Part shown: piece by piece, positions 1 through 9,396 of the stretch
Layout: each line of letters starts with the position of its first letter
Numbering within the stretch: the first letter of the stretch is position 1
Origin: Cotesia glomerata
Taxonomy: Eukaryota > Arthropoda > Insecta > Hymenoptera > Braconidae
Length of the DNA stretch: 64,000 bases
Reading direction: 5' to 3'
Assembly (NCBI RefSeq): GCF_020080835.1
Contig: NC_058158.1
Coordinates: 19,430,430 to 19,494,429, forward strand
Position numbers and translations under genes: made by a program
Notes under the pieces: model-generated
Seen by the model: the letters and a program-made list of their open reading frames with translations, nothing else
What the model was told of the DNA's origin: nothing
The model's database searches: none

Positions 1-1
1 C

Positions 2-643
2 GTCAGAGACGCTAGCATTTCCTCACAGTCAGCTACATTTAAAAAGAATGCTGAAAAACCACGCTTCGGCATGATACAAACTTCGATGGAAGAAGTAGAA
101 TTCGTTGAAGATGTAGCTGAGTCAACTGGACTTAATGCTATGAGGATGTCTAACGCAACAGAATATGATAATAGATATGGAGTGGTGAGACGGTCGTCGA
201 CACCTTTCCAGTCTAACAGATCTGCTTCAAATCAAAGGAATTATCAGAGACAACAGATGCCAGCAACTCAGACTCCTGGTCAATATGCAGTGAGTCAGCA
301 ATCTCAAGTCACAGTTCCGGCTACACAAAATGCAGCAGAATACTCAGGCCAGCAGCATCAAGACTTCGTCCAATCAGCTCCTACAATCCAATCACAAGAT
401 GGAGGATTAATATATAACCCACGCTATTTGCGCGGACCAAAACCGTGTTTTAATTGCGGTGAGCCTGGACACAATTTTGAGTTTTGCCTGGGTCCACGTA
501 GATTGGTGTGTAATGTCTGCTGGAGTACGGGCCATCTGCGTGATAATTGTCCTTTTATAATAGAGAAAACTCATCAATCGCAGGTAACAGTGGCGACTGT
601 GGTCTCTGAAAACAGTGCTGGTCAACAACAAAAAAATGCATAA
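2..643 (+). CDS. gag: Gag C-terminal part with two CCHC zinc knuckles (partial)
   Basis: The frame is open from base 2, so the ATG at 71 need not be the true start and the capsid part is off the window. A Gln/Ser/Thr-rich spacer leads to two C-X2-C-X4-H-X4-C knuckles, CFNCGEPGHNFEFC and CNVCWSTGHLRDNC (residues about 126-160 counted from the ATG at 71), the nucleocapsid signature that binds genomic RNA during particle assembly. The stop TAA overlaps an ATG (TAATG at 641-645) that opens the next frame, which could serve reinitiation; this is inference. No capsid fold is visible in the part present. Confidence 0.8.
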   Translation, partial: VRDASISSQSATFKKNAEKPRFGMIQTSMEEVEFVEDVAESTGLNAMRMSNATEYDNRYGVVRRSSTPFQSNRSASNQRNYQRQQMPATQTPGQYAVSQQSQVTVPATQNAAEYSGQQHQDFVQSAPTIQSQDGGLIYNPRYLRGPKPCFNCGEPGHNFEFCLGPRRLVCNVCWSTGHLRDNCPFIIEKTHQSQVTVATVVSENSAGQQQKNA

Positions 644-918
644 TGGGAGCTCGGAAGTTTCCCACGTGCTTGCCAGAAATAAGAATAGAAACGGGAAATA
701 AATTAAATAAAACAACGGTTGGATCTGAGAATGAATCGGGATTATCCCCGGAGAGAGCTATAGCGTCTTCGCAATTCTCACTCCGCGGGCAGGATTCTCC
801 AGATCCTATAAATTTATCAGTTGTTTCTGATGAAATGTATAAATTACATGACGAAATGATAAAATCAAGTTCACAGATTTTAAATGAGATCTCGACGCGC
901 ATGATATCACTCACTTAG
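643..918 (+). CDS. Gag-pol linker ORF
   Basis: A 91-residue frame begins at an ATG that overlaps the gag stop and is rich in Ser, Glu and Ile. Near 888-918 it gives way to the next frame, where the protein continues with the protease segment. No domain is recognised. It probably encodes the N-terminal linker of Pol in a different frame from gag; whether the shift into the protease frame is programmed or a decay event cannot be told from one copy. Confidence 0.45.
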   Translation: MGARKFPTCLPEIRIETGNKLNKTTVGSENESGLSPERAIASSQFSLRGQDSPDPINLSVVSDEMYKLHDEMIKSSSQILNEISTRMISLT

Positions 919-1895
919 TCAGAATATTGGAAGAACCGTTGTCCTTGTCTTCAGAATGGGAACCAGATCTCGATGACGTTTGTCATTTTAATCTACTGGC
1001 GATTAATGAAGATACTATTTCAGAAGCAGAAAAATGTTCTGATAGTGAGTTGGAAGAAGAGTTTGCCCCTCTTCTTGAACCGGTAGTCGAGAAGACTAAA
1101 ATTGTGTCATCAGCCAAAATATTACATCAAGCAGCATTCCTACCACCGATACTACAAGGTAAACAGCTTCCGGCGTCAGTTATACATCATCTGATGGCAC
1201 GACGAATCTTTAAACCCGGTACAGGGTCACCACCAACAGAAACGTCACGTATTCCGGTTTCGGTGTGGGTTTTCGGAGTGAAATTACAAGCAATATTGGA
1301 TACTGGTAGTGAATTGTCATATATTAACGCGAAAATATATGAAGACATCAGAAACTTGGCTAGTGGTAATTTACAAGATGATCAGACCAAGAAGGGCGTA
1401 TTTCTTGCTAATCACTCGACTTGCAAAAGTAAGGGTGGAGCCCCCTTCATTATCCAAATTGGGTCTGTAGCTGGTGATCAGTATTTTAGTATTTTACCGG
1501 ACTTGAGTTATTCAATGGTCTTAGGCGTGGACTTCATGAGAAAATTTGGCGTACAAATAGATTGCAGAGACTGTACATGGAAATTCGCTGATGCTTCAGA
1601 CATCTTTCCGTTCCAGCCGATAGTTTGCAACAGAGATAAAACACATGTGTGTGCTATGTCCTCGACACAAGATATAGAACTTCAAAAATTCTTAGAAGTT
1701 GAAATAAAAAAATTTGATGAAGTGTCGAATATCGGAGCTACTGGAATAATTGAACATGAAATAGTGGTGAAACCTGGAGCTCAGCCGGTACGAGTTAAGC
1801 CATATCGTCGAAGTCCAGTTGTTAATCAGGAGCTAAATAAACAAATTGATGAGTTGCTGGAAAAAAATTTTATTCGTCCCAGTTACAGTGTGTGA
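888..1895 (+). pseudogene. pol: Pol segment: aspartic protease and start of reverse transcriptase
   Basis: The frame opens at 888 and has no ATG near its start. A retropepsin active site is seen as LDTGSELSYI around base 1300, followed by the LGVDFM motif near 1525 that closes the protease fold. Residues after about 260 match the N-terminal approach to reverse transcriptase (VKPGAQPVRVKPYRRSP). The protein is cut by a TGA at 1893-1895, while the same frame continues with RT at 1911. The protease would process the Gag and Gag-Pol precursors. Confidence 0.82.
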
Positions 1896-1910
1896 TCGTG
1901 CTCACCTCTG

Positions 1911-2852
1911 ATGGTCTCCAAGCCTAATAACAAATGGAGATTTTGCGTGGATTACAGACCAGTGAACAAAGTAACGATTCCACCAGCTCATCCTTTACCG
2001 AATATGCTTCGGATATTAAGTGCTTTACATGGTGCTCTGATTATAACAACAATGGATTTAAGAGAAGCATTTCATCAGATTTTTATGGAACCTAACTCGA
2101 TACATTTAACTGCTTTCTCCGTGGAGGGAAGAGGTCAATTCGAATGGCTGAGAATGCCATATGGACTTGTGGGTGCCCCGAGTACATTCCAGAAGGCCAT
2201 GGACATCGTTAAAACTAGATTTTGCAAACTCCTAGTAGAAAGAGGACTTCCTCTAAAATGGGCAAAGCAAGTCTTTGCATACTTAGATGACTGGGTCATC
2301 ATAAGTGAAACATTTGTGGAACACTTGCAGATCTTAGCTTTACTTTTCGAAGTATTTCGCGAATTTGGCCTTCTCATAAACCCGGAGAAATGCAAATTTT
2401 GGCGAAGTGAAGTAAAATTCTTGGGATTCGTGGTGAACGAAAGTGGATTATACCCGGACCCCGAGAGGATTGCTCCAATCGTAAACTTTCCAAATCCAAC
2501 AAATAGAAAACAGCTAAGAAGTTTCCTGGGATTAATAAACTGGTATCACCGTCACCTTCAGAATGTTTCCAAGGCACAAGGGCCTTTAAACAAATTAACA
2601 AGCGTGAATAACGAGTGGAAATGGGGAGATGAGGAAGAAAAATCATTCCAAGAGTTAAAAAGGGCGTTGGTGGAAGCTCAACCGCTAGCTATTCCGAGAC
2701 AAGATTGGCATTACATACTGTACACAGATGCCTGCGACACAGGCCTTGGCGCATTTTTAGTCCAAAAGGAACCAGGAACTTCTAAAGAACATCTAATAAT
2801 TTGTTTGAGCCGTCAGCTTCGTGGTGCAGAGACTCGTTATACAACTACATAG
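1911..2852 (+). pseudogene. pol: Pol segment: reverse transcriptase and start of RNase H
   Basis: This is the RT palm and fingers of a Ty3/gypsy element: WRFCVDYRPVNK, TTMDLREAFHQI with the first catalytic Asp, the RMPYGLVGAPSTFQ motif, and FAYLDDW with the paired catalytic aspartates. About 18 residues (KTRFCKLLVERGLPLKWA) sit between the PSTFQ motif and the YLDD box, slightly more than in many relatives. The tail (YTDACDTGLGAFLVQKE) begins RNase H with its first catalytic Asp. The frame stops at a TAG, 2850-2852, inside the conserved region that carries the RNase H Glu. Confidence 0.88.
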
Positions 2853-2879
2853 AAGGAGTGCCTAGCTGTAGTTTGGGCG

Positions 2880-3476
2880 GTGAGGAAGCTGAGGTGCTAC
2901 TTGGAAGGTGCTCCGTTTACTGTTGTAACAGACCACGCTTCCTTAATGTGGTTGCACTCACTTAAAAATCCAAATGGTCGCTTGGCTCGTTGGGCAGTCG
3001 AGCTTTTCTCACACCAAGTCTCTATTAAACACCAGCGTGGAACCACAAACGAAGGACCGGACGCTTTGTCTCGATTATACGAAGATGATTCTCCAGAGGA
3101 CTGGATGGAAGTTAAGGAAAGACTTAATAAAGCAAAATTTCTACATATCCAAACGTTAAGCTGGTATGATGTCAAGTTCAATAACGTCCGAAGGCGTCCC
3201 AAGGACTTCCTAGATTGGAAAATTGTAGATGATCAGCTTTATTTTCACAGACCCGATCCCCTTAAGGAGATTGTAAAAAGACACCATGAGGAGCCAGATG
3301 GTGGTCACATTGGACGAGATCGGATGTACGAACGCCTAAAAGTCCATTTTTATTGGCCAGGCATGTATAAGGATGTTGAGGATTTTGTCGAGGCTTGTGA
3401 AACTTGCAAGCAAGTAAAATATAAACAATTCTCAACTAAGGCTCCACTCCAGACGAGACAACCGATAAAACCGTGA
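2880..3476 (+). pseudogene. pol: Pol segment: RNase H end and integrase HHCC finger
   Basis: Same frame as the preceding RT segment. It opens with the RNase H core (FTVVTDHASLMWL, then RLARWAVEL and the conserved GPDALSR near residue 60) and runs into the integrase N-terminal zinc finger, whose ligands appear as H-x-H and C-x2-C in HHEEPDGGHIG and CETCK. It ends at a TGA (3474-3476) just before the catalytic core. Confidence 0.85.
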
Positions 3477-3479
3477 GCG

Positions 3480-3890
3480 GTGATAGCGGCGGATATTACT
3501 GGACCATTCCCTAAATCAAGGAGAGGTCACAGTTATGTCCTTGTCGTTCAAGACCTATATACCCGGTTTTCGGAATTTTATCCTCTACGTCGAAGCACAG
3601 GAAGTACTATTTTAGCCTGTTTAAAGAAGTTATTCTCCTCAAGAGGTTATCCAATGTATCTGGTGACTGACAACGGCACGGAGTTCGCTAATTCACTATT
3701 AAGAAATTATCTTCAGGAAGTTGGTGTACGTTTTTCCACGATAGCGGTGTTTCATCTTCAAGCAAACCCGGTTGAACGCATCAATAGGACTCTCAAACCT
3801 ATGATCCGTGCATACATTGCAAAAGATCAGAACTTCTGGGATGAACACCTGGGCGAATTCCAATTAGCATATAATAGTGCATATCATTAA
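3480..3890 (+). pseudogene. pol: Pol segment: integrase catalytic core (DDE)
   Basis: Continues in the same frame after the stop. The three catalytic acids are all present: Asp in AADITGPFP, Asp in TDNGTEFAN, and Glu in NPVERINR, with the usual C-terminal stretch WDEHLGEFQLAYNS. The frame is lost at 3890 and the sequence continues two frames over at 3893, so a small indel broke the gene here. The enzyme would insert the cDNA into host DNA. Confidence 0.87.
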
Positions 3891-3892
3891 AG

Positions 3893-4333
3893 ATGTCTCC
3901 ATATTTCCTGGTCCACGGGCAAGAGCCTCAACTGGCTGGTGCCATGACAGAGTTGGAATTAACTGATATCGAGTTCACAAATGCTGAGTGGCCCAAGAGA
4001 ATCCAACGTCTTGAGGAGCTTCGACATAAAATTAAACTGAATATGAGAAAAGAGACTGAACGACAGGAAAAATATCACGGGATCAGTCACGAAATCCCGG
4101 AGGTTTCTGTTAGAGATTTAGTTTATTACCCAAATCGGAAGTTGAGCAACAAGGCCGCGGGTTATAGCGCGAGTCTTGGAGTTAAATATTTAGGTCCCGT
4201 GCTTGTATCTAGAATTATAAGCCCGTTAGTTGTAGAATTAAAAAATGATAAAGGAAAAGTTTTGGGACAACATTATGTTCCGGACTTAAAAATTCCTAGG
4301 CGTAGTCGCCGTGTAGTTAATAGGAAATACTAG
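3893..4333 (+). pseudogene. pol: Pol segment: integrase C-terminal domain
   Basis: It begins MSPYFLVHGQEPQ, the segment that directly follows the integrase core in gypsy elements, and carries a charged helical stretch (EELRHKIKLNMRKETERQEKYH) and an SH3-like DNA-binding end (VRDLVYYPNRK, YLGPVLVSRI). It is in a different frame from the core. A stop at 4331-4333 ends Pol. Confidence 0.8.
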
Positions 4334-4401
4334 TAATAAGGAGCTTAATTGTTGAACTAAATACTAATTGGTTTTGTTTATAGATTATAAAGAGGAGAAG
4401 A

Positions 4402-5187
4402 GTGGAATTTTACGTCCGTGGTACGCACCCGGATGAGGATGTGGTGGCGGGGATAAACGTTGGCAGAGAGGCTGCGAATACTACTTCGGTAGCTGTTCAA
4501 TGTAGTCTACAGGCGGAAGATCGAGTTGAGCAAAACTCAACAGCTCGAGAGTCAACTCTCACACGACTTGGTCCAGCACCAACACCTGGACCTCCACCTA
4601 GGACTACGGAGACCCCCTCGGTTGTTAACCCAGTGGGAGTTGTCGCACAAGAAAGGCCTTATCAGGCAGCGATTGATACGTTTCCCTCGATGGAGGTTGC
4701 TTCTGCTGGCTTTGCCAGACCTTCGTCGTTCGGTCGAGTTGGAGACATCAGTCGCAAGACTGGTCAGAAATGTCTCTCCAAGGGATCAAAATGGCATGGC
4801 CTAACTCCGAATCAGTCCAGGATGGTGAGACGTCGTCTTAGCTTAAATAAGGCTCTAGAGAATCCGGAGACCAAGGAGTCTATACTGTGGCAGTTGTGGT
4901 TTAAGGCAGCTACTCGAGAAGAAAGGGACCTTTATGGTAGGCTGACACATTTGGGCCCTATGGTGTTTGGTGCTAATCCAAGATGCCAGGAAGTGGGGTC
5001 GGAGACACTTCCCAAGTCCAGTGAGATGTCAACCCAGGTTTCAACTTCTCAACCTACGGTTTCTCCTCCAGCTGCGCCAGTGAAGGCGAGTTCGCCATTG
5101 AAACCGGCGTTAGCAGGATGCTCTGCTCCTAAAGACTGTGCCAAGGTCAATTGGGAGAGGATTTGGGACAGAAGAGGCTTGTCGTGA
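4402..5187 (+). CDS. Unidentified 3' ORF downstream of integrase (part 1)
   Basis: A 261-residue frame whose first codon is GTG, so the true start is uncertain. It is rich in Ser, Thr, Pro, Arg and Lys, with a basic stretch in the middle (SRMVRRRLSLNKALE) followed by WQLWFKAATREERDLY. There is no signal peptide, membrane segment or other envelope feature. The last 37 bases overlap the next ORF in another frame, and the two may be one gene split by an indel. I do not recognise the family; a spliced accessory protein is one possibility. Confidence 0.45.
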   Translation: MEFYVRGTHPDEDVVAGINVGREAANTTSVAVQCSLQAEDRVEQNSTARESTLTRLGPAPTPGPPPRTTETPSVVNPVGVVAQERPYQAAIDTFPSMEVASAGFARPSSFGRVGDISRKTGQKCLSKGSKWHGLTPNQSRMVRRRLSLNKALENPETKESILWQLWFKAATREERDLYGRLTHLGPMVFGANPRCQEVGSETLPKSSEMSTQVSTSQPTVSPPAAPVKASSPLKPALAGCSAPKDCAKVNWERIWDRRGLS

Positions 5188-5846
5188 CGTCCTCGCAAGA
5201 TATTAACCAGGAGGTTAATCAGGAAGCATCGAAGGAAGCATCTAAGGGGGCTATACCTCGAACCAGGTTGGCGTCCGTAGTGGTCTCGGTACAGAAGGAA
5301 AGTCAGATCCGCTCGGTGGTATTTAAGAAACCACGTGACACCACCTCTACAGTTACCTCAGGGAGTTGGGCAGCTTCGACAACTGGTGCTGTGGCACCTA
5401 GATCTACGACATCAGAGGCTAGACCTGTTGCGCTCAGATTAGGTCCGCCTCCTGTTCCTGCTTTCCCATCTGGCTCAGCTTCTGGAGGTTTTGCTAGTTA
5501 CCTGGTAGGTTCAGGACCTATGCTCCCAGCGTTCGCTGAATATCGGGCGAGTTTGGCTACGGCTGTTGGTACCAGCACATCTCGTGGGGGCCAAGGAATT
5601 CCTCGGGTCGACAGGTCTGAGCCACGATTTTTTGAAAATGCTCCCCCTGTGAAAAGGAGTAAGAAGAAGAAGAAGAAGAAGAAGAAGGACGGAGTACGTG
5701 GTATGGACTGGGCCAACGCTGAATTTGTCGGTTCTGGTGAGCCAATTTCGGAAGACTCTGGTATGGAGCTGGACCCTTACGATGACCGGGACAAGACTGA
5801 TGAGGATGATGACGTCTTGGAAATTAATTACATTGAAGATTTGTAG
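5151..5846 (+). CDS. Unidentified 3' ORF downstream of integrase (part 2)
   Basis: A 231-residue frame, low in complexity, with Ser/Thr/Ala/Gly-rich N-terminal part, a run of nine lysines encoded by an (AAG)n tract at about 5661-5687, and a strongly acidic end (DPYDDRDKTDEDDD). The Lys tract resembles a nuclear localisation signal, and the acidic tail resembles chromatin- or RNA-associated proteins, but these are composition features only. No transmembrane segment is present, so it is not an envelope gene. It ends 98 bases before the polypurine tract. Confidence 0.45.
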   Translation: MGEDLGQKRLVVTSSQDINQEVNQEASKEASKGAIPRTRLASVVVSVQKESQIRSVVFKKPRDTTSTVTSGSWAASTTGAVAPRSTTSEARPVALRLGPPPVPAFPSGSASGGFASYLVGSGPMLPAFAEYRASLATAVGTSTSRGGQGIPRVDRSEPRFFENAPPVKRSKKKKKKKKKDGVRGMDWANAEFVGSGEPISEDSGMELDPYDDRDKTDEDDDVLEINYIEDL

Positions 5847-5944
5847 TTTCGGGTTTAATAATTAATATTTTGGGTATATCCGACTTTTCTCTTAGAGACC
5901 TGTCTAAGAGGATGATCGAGATCGACCCGCCCTGGTGTGTGTCT

Positions 5945-5956
5945 GGACGGGGGGAG
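5945..5956 (+). other. Polypurine tract
   Basis: GGACGGGGGGAG lies immediately 5' of the LTR start TGTAACATGG. Its position after the last ORF and directly before a TG dinucleotide is that of the plus-strand primer of an LTR retrotransposon. Confidence 0.7.
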
Positions 5957-8556
5957 TGTAACATGGTACTTTGTTACCTCTGGTAGTTAGTTCGAACCGT
6001 TGCGAGTTCGATAATTTATCGACGCGACACCAGTGCGCGATGGTCTCGGGCATTTTAGGTAGTAGGGAGAAGGGCGACGGGCCGGAGCGAGCACGAGTGG
6101 AGTAGTGGCCGGTGAACAAGACAGAAGAGGTTGTACTACCGAACGTTCCGGACACAATTGGAATAAGCATGAATAATTGTTGCGGTTGGAAGCAGTACAA
6201 AATCCCCGAGAGTACGAGTAACGACGAGGCGGCAACAGAACAAAGCCGTGGCTACAAGTTGACGGGAAGTAGTTCGTCGATTGCAAGGTACATTGTCAAG
6301 TCTCGTGGGTAAAATTCGACTGTGGTAAGCACCCAGTCTTATTTACTTTTCTGGACAAGGTTTAATTATTTTTATTGGGTTAAGTGAATTAAATTGATTA
6401 TTGGGTAAAATAAAATTGCTCGAGAATTCTGTGGTCCGACACCCGGAATATATTAATTGACCTTGAGGCGAGTTTTATGTTAAGATAATTACGTGTTGCG
6501 TAATTATCAAGTATTCGCGCCAGAACACTTGGTAACTTCGCAATCTACTACACCAGAGGTGCTGCTACGGACGCGCCCTCTGATTCTCGGGATTCAGCTA
6601 CGCGCCAATCCTTTTTTATTATTAGCCTCCACGTGCTCCAGCTCAATGATCCAATTGTGAAAATCAATTAAGCTCAATCCACGCTCTGATTCAAGTCACA
6701 AGGCCAATCATCGACAATTATTCAGTTTGGCAACTCAGGTATTCATTAGAGTATTTATTGATCGAATTTATATTAAATTATAATCCGGTTGACATCATGC
6801 ATACTCTAACCTCGTGCTGGCTTCTCCATGCCGAGTGTTATTTTCCACCTTTAGAAATCCATCTACATTTTGCATTCATACAATAATTAATATTTATACT
6901 CTGCAATCACAAGGAATTAAATAATATTCATTAACATTCCATTGATCTAATGACTCATCAATTTAACAATCGATAATTAGTTAGTCATCCCTGGCTAAGG
7001 TGATATCATCACCAACCCAGCCAGGTATGCCCATAATCTCTAATTACTTTCAATTATCATACTTGTGATCGCAAAGTAGTCAGTTCACGTTCAGACTTCA
7101 CTCTGTTCATAACTCGGTTCATCACTCGGTTCATAACTTGGTTCATCGTTCGGTTTATTTATCGTTCAACAGTATTGTCGCGTCATCAAATAATACTGTG
7201 ATATTACTGAATTAATTAGAATCAAGTGATCTAAACAATTATTAATAATAATCTATATTTGTGTATTAATAAACTCGATATCATCGCTCGTACCAATTAT
7301 TGTCGCGTCATTAATAATTTTATTGTGATAAAATAATAACTCAACAAATTCATAAAATTAATTTACTCTGAGCTCGTCATCTGAATCTTGTTACAATTGA
7401 TTTATTCACGCTCTTACTAATTTTATTAATATTTGTGTATGGTGCCAATATATTGATAACTCATCCGCAACTTATAATTACACTATTTTATATGCTTTAC
7501 TAATAACTATTCATATTAATTAATTACATATTTAAAATAAATCACAAAGTTAATTCCACACTAGTTAATAAGAATCAAACGTGTTCACTAAGTTATCTGT
7601 GATATTTTATAGAATAAATGATAAAACCACGAATGAGTGTCTAACTTCTTTCAACACCCAGATCCGGCATAAATAAATAATTAATGATAAAATAAAATTT
7701 ACATTACGCGTCATTTTAAAATCAGTTTTAATAAATTAATTTAATTAATTATTATTAATTTGTGGTTAAGTCATAATTTTAATTATTGGTGGTTAGATGA
7801 AATTTTTGTAAGAAAGTGGTTGTATAATTGTCACTACGCAGAACGTTTTAACTGCGCGTCTAAAATCACAAGGTCATGTTTACTGGCATCATGTAATTCT
7901 ATTGTATTGAAAATAGTCACCGAATAAATTAGTTAGTTCGGTTAAATAAAGTTAATATTTTATTTTAATTAATTTGGTTTGGGTTATGAGTGATAGAGAG
8001 TGAGACTTTGACAAGAAGCTTCTGATAAATGGTACGGTTTCCCCTCTATATCAGAAGTTTTCCCAAATTTTGGTAATAGGTTGAGAAAGTTGACGAGTAG
8101 CTTCTGGTAAATGGTACGGTTTTCCCTCTATATCAGAAGTTTACAATAAAATTGGTCATTGGTAATACGGAATATTGGTAAATAATTGGAGGTCATGTGG
8201 TCTACATACCCGTGAATTAAGGTACGGTTTCCCCTCTGTTTTACGGGTATTAATTGAGAAATTATTTAGATAAGGTTGGCAATGGAATTTATAGTATGCG
8301 TGTGAGAGTGATTATTGTAAAATAAATGATTAGTAACCACGAATTATTAGTTTTATTCATTTCTAAATAATTTCCTAATTCTCTCTGCCCTGTAGATTAT
8401 CTCTCATGTTCTTACGGTTTCCAGGACACCGTTGTAACAACCTGGTGGCGCCCTAAATTTAACATTTAAAATAATAATCTAATGGTATGGATAGTTAACA
8501 TCTAATTAATAAATTAAGGCTGCTATGGAACGGCGGGAATAAAATCCCTGGTAACA
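5957..8556 (+). repeat. 3' LTR, about 2.6 kb
   Basis: The left end TGTAACATGG follows the polypurine tract. The right end is placed at CCTGGTAACA (8547-8556) because it gives a short terminal inverted repeat and because a related LTR at 61646-63599, read on the minus strand, ends about the same distance past a shared block. That block (CCAGGA-ACCGT ... CCTGGTGGCGCCC) is at 8422-8454 here and at 61741-61775 in the other. The LTR is long, has no convincing ORF, and carries three spaced stem-loops at 8016-8250. The right boundary is less certain than the left. Confidence 0.68.
8016..8250 (+). other. Three stem-loops with a conserved loop inside the LTR
   Basis: Stem 1 pairs CTTCTGATA (8019-8027) with TATCAGAAG (8049-8057). 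Stem 2 pairs CTTCTGGTA (8101-8109) with TATCAGAAG (8131-8139). Stem 3 pairs ATACCCGT (8206-8213) with ACGGGTAT (8243-8250). All three present nearly the same loop, GGTACGGTTTCCCCTCT. The stem sequence changes completely in the third while the loop does not, which points to selection on, or recent copying of, a structured unit. A related TTACGGTTTCC lies near 8414. Confidence 0.7.
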
Positions 8557-9305
8557 ATTCTTAGATCTGTAAAAAAGCGTGAAAGAAAGAGGTAGGAAAT
8601 TATATTGTTTAATTTTAGACTGTTCTCGTTTGTATCGAACTCTTTTATCTCCAAATGATCTACACAGTGTGTTTCTCTTAACTTTTTCTATTTTCTTCTG
8701 ATATTTCTCTTTTTTGCATCTAGCAAAAATCTTCCATCATGTTGAAATTTCAATTTCTTGGATACCTACCCAACATTTCAACCTCCCGTAAGCTTAATGA
8801 AATTGTTCTCCTTGTTTGTCCATAATGTATTACATCAACACACGAAAATAAGTGATAAATATATTTCACCAAATCTATCTAGAACTACATCTTTTGACGT
8901 TTTAAATCCAAGCTTAATACCTATTCAACCTGTACACCCAAAAAATTTGAGAAAATTCCAAAAAATCTCTAACAGTCACAAAAAAATTTAGTTCCAGGCA
9001 CAAAAGAATTATTTTTAAAAATAGATGAAAAATTTAGTGTTCTATGTATCTGATGCGTTAAATCCAAACTATTAATTGATTTGACTCATAAACCAAGTAA
9101 AATTTAACTAAATTATAAATAACCGCTACAAACCATAGAAAAATTGTAATCATAAAAACAAAAAAAAAAAAAATCTGGAAAACTGTTAACCCTGCAGGCT
9201 ATATTTAGAACTGTGTGCTATGAAAGAGAATATGATCGATTCGGTTGAAGAATTATCTCTTCCGAATATTCAAGCTTTTCTAGCTCAAAATCAAAACTTT
9301 AATTT
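8557..9305. other. AT-rich intergenic DNA, nothing recognised
   Basis: No coding pattern, repeat array or element end was recognised. The single 77-residue open frame at 8758-8991 starts at TTG and has no motif. Confidence 0.5.
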
Positions 9306-9387
9306 TTAACTTCCCGCTAAGAAAATTAAAAATTTTCAGAAATCGGGAAGTTATTGTTTTTACCCCTTTTATCGAAAATCGAGTTAA
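9306..9387 (+). repeat. Left end of the CTTCCCGC repeat family
   Basis: TAACTTCCCGCTAAG, followed by an AT palindrome and TCGGGAAGTTATTGTTTT, also opens the copies at 44176, 59976 and (reverse) 35990. Here it is cut off by the LINE that starts at about 9388. Confidence 0.7.
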
Positions 9388-9396
9388 CAGTTGACC

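Larger units (their letters stand above)
1..8556 (+). mobile_element. Ty3/gypsy-type LTR retrotransposon, 5' part outside window
   Basis: Read in order the + strand gives two CCHC zinc knuckles, an aspartic protease, reverse transcriptase, RNase H, an HHCC integrase finger, a DDE integrase core and an integrase C-terminal domain, then two unassigned ORFs, a polypurine tract and an LTR. The PR-RT-RH-INT order is that of Ty3/gypsy (Metaviridae-like) elements. The pol region carries three in-frame stop codons (1893-1895, 2850-2852, 3474-3476) and a frame change near 3890, so this copy is dead. The 5' LTR, primer-binding site and most of gag lie upstream of the window. Confidence 0.88.

Noticed and set aside
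6112..6312. A small gene in the LTR (66 residues)
   Set aside because: No motif; it lies within the U3-like part of the LTR and is likely chance.
8440..8456. Primer-binding site following the LTR at 5957
   Set aside because: TGGCGCCC looks like a Lys-tRNA site, but the related solo LTR at 61646-63599 has the same block inside its target-duplication-bounded ends.
8758..8991. A 77-residue gene after the first LTR
   Set aside because: It starts at TTG, lacks motifs and lies in AT-rich DNA.
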